Positions 33,403 through 39,921 of a stretch of 52,500 nucleotides of DNA are shown in pieces. The stretch's first letter is position 1. Each line of letters begins with the position of its first letter. Source of the DNA: Terriglobia bacterium (GTDB lineage Bacteria; Acidobacteriota; Terriglobia; UBA7540); the NCBI GenBank assembly GCA_020072925.1, contig JAIQGA010000026.1, positions 1-52,500 of the forward strand, written 5' to 3'. Made by a program: the position numbers and the translations under genes. The notes under the pieces were generated by a model, which saw only the letters and a program-made list of their open reading frames with translations, had not been told where the DNA came from and made no database searches.

Positions 33403-33909
33403 ACGGTAGACGGCATACGGTATACGGGGAAGAAAACCAGTGACTGGAAGCGGAGGACGACACACCCGTACTGGAAAGGGGATAAAAATGGGTATTGAGA
33501 AATTTGAACAACTGGACGTTTGGCAAGAGGCTCACGCGCTGGTGTTAGAAGTCTACCGTGGGACTTCGAAGATGCCTTCAGAGGAGAAATTTGGTTTGGT
33601 CTCCCAGATGCGGCGAGCCGCAGTGTCTGTTCCTGCGAATATTGCAGAAGGATTCAAGCGTCGTGGTCAGGCTGATAGAACGCACTTCTACAATATAGCT
33701 CAGGCCTCTCTGGAGGAGCTGCGCTATTATTTCATCCTTTGTCGTGACCTGGGATACAAGTTGGAACACGCTGCCATTGCGACGCAGGCAGAACATGTAG
33801 CGCGCATGCTCTATGACCTTGTACATGCCGTTGAAGGCCGTCGACAAGCGGCGTGACTCCCGTTGGGGCGTAAGTCTGCCCCGCATGCCGTCTACTGTCT
33901 ACTGTATGC
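33399..33909. mobile_element. Inverted heptad element b carrying a four-helix-bundle gene
   Basis: The left arm is GTAGACG, GTAGACG, GCATACG and GTATACG (33399-33426). The right arm is CGCATGC, CGTCTAC, TGTCTAC and TGTATGC (33882-33909), which as reverse complement reads GCATACA, GTAGACA, GTAGACG and GCATGCG. The stops of both neighbours (methyltransferase TAG 33400-33402, permease TAG 33899-33901 on the minus strand) lie in the arms. One intact gene is enclosed (33488-33856). The heptad differs from element a but the layout is the same. Confidence 0.65.
33488..33856 (+). CDS. Four-helix-bundle protein (23S rRNA IVP / S23 family), second copy
   Basis: The protein has 122 residues from ATG 33488 with AGGGGA upstream. 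Core motifs: FEQLDVWQEAHALVLEVYR and SQMRRAAVSVPANIAEGFKR, then a long helix RTHFYNIAQASLEELRYYF. It matches the protein at 22028-22387 along its length but is clearly divergent, so the two are not a recent duplication. It lies between converging genes and within inverted heptad arms, with no metabolic link to either neighbour. Confidence 0.9.
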   Translation: MGIEKFEQLDVWQEAHALVLEVYRGTSKMPSEEKFGLVSQMRRAAVSVPANIAEGFKRRGQADRTHFYNIAQASLEELRYYFILCRDLGYKLEHAAIATQAEHVARMLYDLVHAVEGRRQAA

Positions 33910-35257
33910 TGGGCTGAAACGGCCACTCCCGCCGCACCCGCGCGCGCAGCATATAGGCAATCGTCCCAATCGCGAAAACGGCGGCGGCGAAGATCAGCGA
34001 TTTGCGTGCGGCCGTTCCCAGAACGTAAATCCACCCCAGCACTGAGATCATTCCGGGAACGGGATAGAGCCACATCCGAAAAGGCCGCGCGAGGTCCGGC
34101 GCACGGGCACGCAGCAGGAAAAACCCGATGGTCTGCGGCAGGTACTGAATCAGCACGCGGGTGGCAATCAAACTTCCAATGACTTCTCCCAGGTTCCCCA
34201 GGCTGAAAACCGAAGCGATAACGCCCAGCGTAATGAGCGAGACGTACGGAAATCCCCCTTTAGGATGCAGGCGGCCGAAGATGGGGAAGAAATTGCCGTC
34301 GAGCGCGGCGGCGTAAGGAATGCGCGAGTAGCCGAGCAGGAGTGAAAAAACCGAAGAAAATGCGATCCAGAGGAGCAGCGCGGTCATCAGCCTGCCCGCC
34401 GTGGGGCCTTCCAGGATTTCGATGTACGCCGAGGCAATGAAGGGACTGTGGATGGCCTCACGCCAGGGAATGACACTCAAAAAGGAACAGGTCATCAGAA
34501 CGTAGAGCACACCCACCGTCAGGATGGAAAAGAGTATGGCGCGCGGAATGGTGCGTCCCGGATCGCGGATTTCCTCGGCGAGATAGCAGACATTGTAATA
34601 TCCGAAATAATCATATAAGGCATAAAGCGTCGCGTGACCCAAGCCAGCGAAAAAGATCCAGTTGAGGTGGAAGGCCTGGGGAGGAAAATCGAAAAGTCGC
34701 GCCGCGCTCAGGTGCGGCAGGCCGGCCACCACAATCCACAGGCAGCCACCCAGGACGCCGGTGACCAGGACGAGCGAAAGGTTTCCAATTGTTCCGATGC
34801 GACGGTAGAGGAGCACAACCAGAAGGAGCGGAAACGCCGCCGCCACCAGCCGCACGCCCCACGGCCCCAGGTGCGGCAGGAGGAAGCGCAAGTATCCCGC
34901 AAAGCCGATGCTGCCGCTCGCCACCGAAAGGGGCGCCGAAAACATGATCTGCCAGACCATCAAGAAGGAGAGCCAGCGCCCCATGCGATGCGGCCCGTAG
35001 GCTTCGCGAAGATAGTTGTAGCTTCCGCCCGCTTTGGGCAGCGCGGCGCCGAGCTCCGACCACACCAGGCCGTCGCAAAACGCCAGCAGCGCGCCCACAA
35101 GCCAACCGAGCATCGCCTGCGGCCCGCCCATGGTGGCGAGGAAGAGGGGGATGGTGATGTAAGGGCCAATCCCCACCATGTCGGTGATGGCCAGCGCCGT
35201 GGCCTGGAGTAGGCCCAGCTCGCGCCGCAGTTGGGATGGCGGGTTGGCCAGGGTCAA
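33899..35257 (-). CDS. APC-family amino-acid/polyamine permease
   Basis: The protein has 452 residues from TTG 35257 with GAGGA 8 bases upstream. About 12 hydrophobic segments are visible. TM1 has the unwound substrate motif DMVGIGPYITIPLFLA and TM2 LGWLVGALLAFCDGLVWSELGAALPKAGGSYNYL, typical of APC secondary transporters. The C-terminus ends WPFQPSIQ with its stop in the heptad arm at 33899-33901. It probably imports an amino acid or amine. It converges with the four-helix-bundle gene. Confidence 0.9.
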   Translation of the reverse strand: MTLANPPSQLRRELGLLQATALAITDMVGIGPYITIPLFLATMGGPQAMLGWLVGALLAFCDGLVWSELGAALPKAGGSYNYLREAYGPHRMGRWLSFLMVWQIMFSAPLSVASGSIGFAGYLRFLLPHLGPWGVRLVAAAFPLLLVVLLYRRIGTIGNLSLVLVTGVLGGCLWIVVAGLPHLSAARLFDFPPQAFHLNWIFFAGLGHATLYALYDYFGYYNVCYLAEEIRDPGRTIPRAILFSILTVGVLYVLMTCSFLSVIPWREAIHSPFIASAYIEILEGPTAGRLMTALLLWIAFSSVFSLLLGYSRIPYAAALDGNFFPIFGRLHPKGGFPYVSLITLGVIASVFSLGNLGEVIGSLIATRVLIQYLPQTIGFFLLRARAPDLARPFRMWLYPVPGMISVLGWIYVLGTAARKSLIFAAAVFAIGTIAYMLRARVRREWPFQPSIQ

Positions 35258-35388
35258 CGCGTGATTCCTCGATGCCGCCCGGATGTTCCGCGCCGCGAAG
35301 GCACGGTCAAGGTTGGGACCCGATCACATTTCCGGACAAGCGCCTCAACATGGTGCACCGATTCAGATTTGTCCGCTGCGAAGCCAGT

Positions 35389-35619
35389 CTAGGCTTTCTT
35401 GCGCAAGCGCTGCAGAAGCTGCGCTCGCATTTTGGGATCCGGGCGCACAGCCTTGGTGGAAAGGCTGAGGAGATATACGGTCTGGGCCGCGTCACGAACA
35501 CGTTCCAGGCATTGCGGGCAGCGCCGCTCGAGGTGCTCGGAGATCTCCGTTGTGTCCTCGGGTGCAAGGCTTTCAAGAAGAAACAAGGCGTAAAGGTTCT
35601 CTAGAGGTTGGCAGCCCAT
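35389..35619 (-). CDS. Short zinc-finger anti-sigma factor
   Basis: Only 76 residues. The H-x4-C-x2-C part of the zinc-binding anti-sigma (zf-HC2) motif is HLERRCPQC at about 29-37, after an N-terminal helix (ENLYALFLLESLAPEDTTEISE). There is no transmembrane segment or periplasmic domain, unlike RskA-type anti-sigmas of about 200-250 residues. Its ATG (35619) overlaps the last 19 bases of the sigma-factor gene, so the two are translationally coupled. It should bind and inhibit the adjacent sigma factor in the cytoplasm. An upstream Cys may also take part in metal binding. Confidence 0.8.
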   Translation of the reverse strand: MGCQPLENLYALFLLESLAPEDTTEISEHLERRCPQCLERVRDAAQTVYLLSLSTKAVRPDPKMRAQLLQRLRKKA

Positions 35620-36272
35620 GTTCCCATCACGGCGCGGCGGCGGTGCCGCAGAAAGGTGATCGCGGCGCGCATCGCCGTCTTTACCTTCCCCAGCGGCTCA
35701 CCGAACTCTTGTGCGATTTCCTCCTCCGTGAGCCCGCCGAATACCGCCAGCTCGAGCGCCCGGTGTTGCGGCTTGGGCAACTCGCTGAGGACTCGGTGCA
35801 GCAGGTCCAAGCGTTCATCCAAATGCGCAATCTCCTCCGGCCGGGGCGTCCACGCTCCGGGAGACGATTCCAGAAAAGAGGAGGCGAAGGTCTGCACGGC
35901 ACGAGGTCTTGAAGCATGGTGCTTTTTCGCAGCAGGCTTGGCGCGGGGCGCTTCGCGGGATGCAGGGCTCTCAGCCGGTTCCGAAGTAATTTGAGACCGT
36001 CCCGCCCGGAGGCGCGCCACTGCTGCATGGCGCGTCATCACCACCAGCCAAGCCGCGACGCTGCGCTGTTCCTGGTGAAGCGCGGAGGCGATGTTCCAGG
36101 CCTTTAGAAACGTCTCCTGAACAACTTCCTCCGCAGCCTCGCGCTGCTCAAGAATGCGCAATGCCATCCCCAAGAGGCGTGGCGCAATTTGGTCGTAGAG
36201 GTCCCCGAGCGCCTCGGGATCACGCTTGGCCATCCGCGCAAGCAAATCTTCCTTGGTGGTTTCAATCCCCAT
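35601..36272 (-). CDS. ECF-type RNA polymerase sigma factor
   Basis: The protein has 223 residues. Sigma2 spans about 10-90: DPEALGDLYDQIAPRLLGMALRIL, EEVVQETFLKAWNIAS, SVAAWLVVMTRHAAVARLRA. A long Ala/Pro/Ser-rich linker (about 90-145) separates it from sigma4: LHRVLSELPKPQHRALEL, FGGLTEEEIAQEFGEPLGKVKTAMRAA. The linker is longer than the usual ECF linker. The anti-sigma gene overlaps its 3' end, the standard ECF arrangement. Target promoters are unknown. Confidence 0.92.
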   Translation of the reverse strand: MGIETTKEDLLARMAKRDPEALGDLYDQIAPRLLGMALRILEQREAAEEVVQETFLKAWNIASALHQEQRSVAAWLVVMTRHAAVARLRAGRSQITSEPAESPASREAPRAKPAAKKHHASRPRAVQTFASSFLESSPGAWTPRPEEIAHLDERLDLLHRVLSELPKPQHRALELAVFGGLTEEEIAQEFGEPLGKVKTAMRAAITFLRHRRRAVMGTWAANL

Positions 36273-36484
36273 ACTGGGCAGTTGCAGCCCCCCCCTGATG
36301 CGGCATCGCCAATCTCCGGCGTCATGGCGCGCCGGAGAAAAAACGCTGGCCTTGCCACCGACGGCTTGTTATGCGAATGCCACTGCACCTTGATTCTATC
36401 GCAACCTGATTCACCCGTGCATCTCGCGAGGCAGCGCGCATGAAGGAAAAACCGCCTCTAACAGGTTGCGGTAATACCTGGAGC

Positions 36485-36552
36485 GGCGACTTTACGTCGC
36501 CATTTCGAGATTGAATCCACCGCACATAATGGCGATATAAAAACGCCACTAC
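36485..36552. repeat. Pair of short palindromes in the gap before the oxidoreductase
   Basis: GGCGAC-TTTAC-GTCGCC (36485-36501) and TGGCG...CGCCA (36530-36548), the latter followed by CTAC, form a REP-like pair. They lie in the gap 36273-36582, in which no gene is seen. The trailing CTAC resembles the CTAC-bounded palindromes at 39.7-49 kb; a GTAG partner on the left is not clear. Confidence 0.45.
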
Positions 36553-36582
36553 CTCATCGTCACGGGGTGGTTCAGCAATCTG

Positions 36583-37953
36583 CTATGACTCGATTCGCTT
36601 CGCCCCGGCGTTCCAAACCGCGGCAGTCTTTTTGAAGTACGAATAGTTGGCCATGTGGCAGGCGATGGCCGTGTTGTTACCGAAATGCGCGTCCTCGACG
36701 GAGGGTCGCCGCGTGCGCGCCGATTGGAAGTAGTTCCAAAGGTGCTCGCGATCCTGGTTGTAATCCGGAGGTGCCGCGTAACGCGCGGCCGCCACCGCGG
36801 ATTCGGTGCCGGGCTTCGGATCGTGTTCGTCGTGCCACTTCTCGGCGTACTCGGTCTTCATCTTCCGGGGCCAACCGGGGGCACACGGCCCGTAATCAAC
36901 GCCACCCTGAGGGTAAAGGCTCAGCGCTTCGTTGCGAATTTCGAGGATGCCCTTCGTTCCCAGGAACCGGGTCACTTCTTCCGTCTCGGAGTTGAGAGTG
37001 ACGCGCAGGGTGGCGCGGAAGTTTGAGTAATCATAGACGGTGGTCATGACGTCCGGGACGTCGCGGCCGTCCTTCCAGCGGAACAGCCCTCCCATCGAGT
37101 ACGCCCGTTGCGGCGGCGCGGTGATTCCGGCGATATAGTGAATTCCCGTCAAAATGTGCACGAAGAGGTCGCCGGGGATTCCTTCACCGTAGTCCTGCCA
37201 GCAGCGCCAGCGCGTCCAGCGCAAGGGATCGAAGGCGTGCTTGGGAGCATCACCCAGCCAGGTCTCCCAGTCCACGGTCTCGGGCGACAAATCCGGCGGC
37301 ACGGTGTACTGCCACGCTCCACAGGGATCGTTGCGGCCCATATGCGCTTCCACCAGGCAAACGTCGCCGACGGCGCCCTGATCGAGAAGTTCCTTGGCCT
37401 TGGCATATACGACGGAACTGCGCCGCTGGCTCCCGATCTGCACGATGCGATTGTTCTTCTCCGCCGCGGCGATGATCTCGAAGCCCTCGCTCACGTGATG
37501 CGTCATGGGCTTCTCGCAATAAACGTCTTTGCCGGCATTGCAGGCGTCCACAACGATTTGCTTGTGCCAGTGGTCCGGCACAGCCGCGATCATGCAATCG
37601 ATCTCTTTGTTATCGAGAAGCTCCTTGTACCGGCGTGTGGTGGGAATCTCTTTCTCGACAATCTGCTTGGCCAGTGTCTGCCGGCCGTCGTACAGGTCGC
37701 AGGCCGCCACGCATTCCACGCCCGGCAAGTGAATCGAGGTGTTCAAGAGCCCCGAGCCTTGCATGCCCACGCCAATGATGCCCATCCGAATCGTATCGCT
37801 GGGTGGAACCGGCTTGGCGGCCGCTCCCATCGCCCAGCTCAGGCATCCTCCCGGCCCCGGCTCGAGCAGGATGGTTTTTGCCGCCAGCGTTGCGCCCGTG
37901 GCGCGCGCCGCTCCTCGCATGAAGTCGCGGCGGGAAATTCCGTGTTTGCTCAT
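36583..37953 (-). CDS. Tat-exported Gfo/Idh/MocA-family oxidoreductase (first)
   Basis: The protein has 456 residues from ATG 37953 with a GGGGGG stretch upstream. Tat signal: ISRRDFMRGAARATGATLA. The Rossmann domain starts IRMGIIGVGMQGSG. The catalytic E-K-P motif is DVYCEKPMTHHVSEG, with PDHWHKQIV just before. The C-terminal domain (about 190-440) includes DLFVHILTGIHYI. Relatives oxidise sugars or inositols with bound NAD(P), which explains Tat export of the folded holoenzyme. A second gene of the same length and architecture lies upstream on the same strand. Substrate unknown. Confidence 0.9.
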   Translation of the reverse strand: MSKHGISRRDFMRGAARATGATLAAKTILLEPGPGGCLSWAMGAAAKPVPPSDTIRMGIIGVGMQGSGLLNTSIHLPGVECVAACDLYDGRQTLAKQIVEKEIPTTRRYKELLDNKEIDCMIAAVPDHWHKQIVVDACNAGKDVYCEKPMTHHVSEGFEIIAAAEKNNRIVQIGSQRRSSVVYAKAKELLDQGAVGDVCLVEAHMGRNDPCGAWQYTVPPDLSPETVDWETWLGDAPKHAFDPLRWTRWRCWQDYGEGIPGDLFVHILTGIHYIAGITAPPQRAYSMGGLFRWKDGRDVPDVMTTVYDYSNFRATLRVTLNSETEEVTRFLGTKGILEIRNEALSLYPQGGVDYGPCAPGWPRKMKTEYAEKWHDEHDPKPGTESAVAAARYAAPPDYNQDREHLWNYFQSARTRRPSVEDAHFGNNTAIACHMANYSYFKKTAAVWNAGAKRIES

Positions 37954-38116
37954 GATTGCCCCCCTGAAGAATGAAGAATTCAAACACGCTCAGAAGGCGT
38001 TTATCCTAATTCTCTCGCGGGGGGAGAGCAAGGAGGAATTTAGAGGGGATCGGCGCTCCAGGGACGATTCGCGCCATCCTCTCGAGATGGACCAGTTCGA
38101 TCGTTTCAAAAACCAA

Positions 38117-38235
38117 ACACAGAGGTCACGGAGAAGAATCCACCACGGAGATCAATGAGGAGCCGCGAAGGCCTGCCCACCCCGCCCTCTTTCTCCGTGT
38201 TCTCTCTCCTGCCGATTCTCCGTGGCCTCTGTGTG
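38117..38235. repeat. ACACAGAG/CTCTGTGT inverted repeat
   Basis: ACACAGAGGTCACGGAGAA (38117-38135) pairs with an inverted GATTCTCCGTGGCCTCTGTG (38214-38233), with further CCACGGAG/CTCCGTG elements between. A relative is at 47386-47490. It fills the gap between the two oxidoreductase genes (37954-38297); no gene is seen there. Confidence 0.65.
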
Positions 38236-38297
38236 AAATGCTCTTAAGGCAATCCGCCTGCTTTTGGCATCGTCGGCGCCGTGATGAGCAGTTCCGG

Positions 38298-39668
38298 CTA
38301 GCCGTTCGTAATCTTCTTCGCCGACGCGTCCCAGACCGCCGCTGCCTTCTGGAAGTAGGCGTGATTCGAAAGGTGGCAGCCGATGGCGGCGTTGTTGCCG
38401 AAGACCTCGTTTTCGACCACGGGCTTTCGCGTGCGCACCGCGTGGAAGAAGTTCGCGATGTGGTCCGTCATATCGCTGTACCCCGGCGGCGGAGTATAGA
38501 CCTCCTCATCCTCGCCAATGTGGAACTCTCCCGGCTTGGGAGCAGGATGCTCTTTCGCCCAGTTGGCCAGGTATTCATTCCGCAGCTTCGCGGGCCATCC
38601 GTAAATGGAATAGTCTTCCGGCTGGTGGCAATCCGCCTGTGGCCGGAACGTGAGCGTCGAGCCGTGGATGGTCATGGTTCCCTTCTTGCCGTAGAACCCG
38701 AAAAACTCGCCCACCTCGGCGTTGTTGTGGTTGCAGCGCAGAACCAAATTGAAGTTGGGATAATCATACATGGTCCAGAGCAGGTCGGGGAATTCCCGCC
38801 CATCTTTGTAATAGTAAAGGCCGCCGGTTGACTGAGCGCGCTGCGCGGGCTGAGTCGTGCCGGTGACGAAGTGGATGCCGGAGATCAGGTGCACGAACAG
38901 GTCACCCGCGAGGCCAGCGCCGTAATCGCGGAAGCAGCGCCAGCGGAAGAAGCGCACGGGGTCGTACGCACGCTTGGGGGCGCCGTCCAGCCAGGTGTTC
39001 CAATCGATGGTCTGCGTGCTGGCGTCGGGCGGAATGGGATACACCCAGGCGCCGCTGTCGGTATTGCGGTCCCAGGCCGCCTCGATGGTATCGACGTCTC
39101 CCAGCTTTCCGGAATCCCAAATCTCCTTGGCCTTGGCGTAGAGGATGCTGCTGACGCGCTGGCTGCCGATCTGGCACATGCGATCGTGCTTCTGCACGGC
39201 GTCAATCATCGCGAAGCCGTCTTCGACGGTATGCGACATGGGCTTTTCGCAGTAGACGTCCTTGCCGGCCTCGGCCGCCTCGGTGACGATGCGGCGATGC
39301 CAATGGTCGGGCGTGGCGCAGAGCACGGCGTCGATGTCTTTGCGATCGAGAATGCGCCGGTACTCGCGCGTGGTGTCAATGTTCTTGCCACCCAGCGCTT
39401 CCTTGGCCGCTTCGTGGCGGCTGTCGTAGAGGTCCGCCGCCGCAATGCACTCGATCCCCGGAACCGGCAATGAGGCCTGCAACAACGAGCAGCCCTCAAT
39501 GCCCGTGCCGATAATCCCAAAGCGCACGGTGTCGGATGGGGGAACAGGACGCGGTGACGCCCACAGAGTCTTCGGCTCTAGAATTGTGGCCCTGGCGGCC
39601 ATACTGGCGGCGGCCGCACCCGCTCCCAGCCGCATGAAGTCGCGGCGAGTCAATGAGTGCTTGGTCAT
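38298..39668 (-). CDS. Tat-exported Gfo/Idh/MocA-family oxidoreductase (second)
   Basis: The protein has 456 residues from ATG 39668 with GGAGGA upstream. Tat signal: LTRRDFMRLGAGAAAASMAARATILEP. NAD-binding VRFGIIGTGIEGCSLLQ; catalytic-region PDHWHRRIV and DVYCEKPMSHTVEDG; DLFVHLISGIHFV in the C-terminal domain. It is a clear paralogue of the downstream gene but diverged over the full length. The two probably act on related sugar substrates in the periplasm. Confidence 0.9.
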   Translation of the reverse strand: MTKHSLTRRDFMRLGAGAAAASMAARATILEPKTLWASPRPVPPSDTVRFGIIGTGIEGCSLLQASLPVPGIECIAAADLYDSRHEAAKEALGGKNIDTTREYRRILDRKDIDAVLCATPDHWHRRIVTEAAEAGKDVYCEKPMSHTVEDGFAMIDAVQKHDRMCQIGSQRVSSILYAKAKEIWDSGKLGDVDTIEAAWDRNTDSGAWVYPIPPDASTQTIDWNTWLDGAPKRAYDPVRFFRWRCFRDYGAGLAGDLFVHLISGIHFVTGTTQPAQRAQSTGGLYYYKDGREFPDLLWTMYDYPNFNLVLRCNHNNAEVGEFFGFYGKKGTMTIHGSTLTFRPQADCHQPEDYSIYGWPAKLRNEYLANWAKEHPAPKPGEFHIGEDEEVYTPPPGYSDMTDHIANFFHAVRTRKPVVENEVFGNNAAIGCHLSNHAYFQKAAAVWDASAKKITNG

Positions 39669-39767
39669 GGATTTCAAATCCTCCTTCGGAAAAGTTCACG
39701 CGATGGTCGAAGTGGCAGGCGCAAGTTTGCCAGAAATGTTCGCGGAGCGAAAGGACTTTCGTCGCCC

Positions 39768-39795
39768 GTAGGGGCACGCCATGGCGTGCCCCTAC
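39768..39795. repeat. GTAG/CTAC-bounded perfect 28-bp palindrome
   Basis: GTAGGGGCACGCCA is followed directly by its exact reverse complement. A near-identical copy lies inside a coding sequence at 41322-41349. REP sequences recognised by RAYTs carry a GTAG tetranucleotide at the foot of the hairpin, which this unit has on both strands. Confidence 0.75.
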
Positions 39796-39828
39796 AACCC
39801 ATGCGCGGACACGGCCGTACAACGCACT

Positions 39829-39894
39829 GTAGCGGCGGTCTATGACCGCCGTATCGAGTCTTCAAGCACATCGGCGCTCACAGAGCGCCGCTAC
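39829..39894. repeat. BIME-like pair of GTAG palindromes
   Basis: GTAGC followed by GGCGGTC-TAT-GACCGCC (from 39829) and CGGCGCTC-ACA-GAGCGCCG followed by CTAC (39872-39894) face each other, with GTAG at both outer ends. The same pair of palindromes is found in the opposite order at 42761-42873. Together with 39768-39795 it fills the gap 39669-39921. Confidence 0.75.
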
Positions 39895-39921
39895 AGATTG
39901 GGCACGCCCGGGACGGCCGTG

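Noticed and set aside
22028-33856. Diversity-generating retroelement suggested by Avd-like four-helix-bundle genes
   Set aside because: No reverse transcriptase gene and no template/variable repeat pair is visible near either copy.
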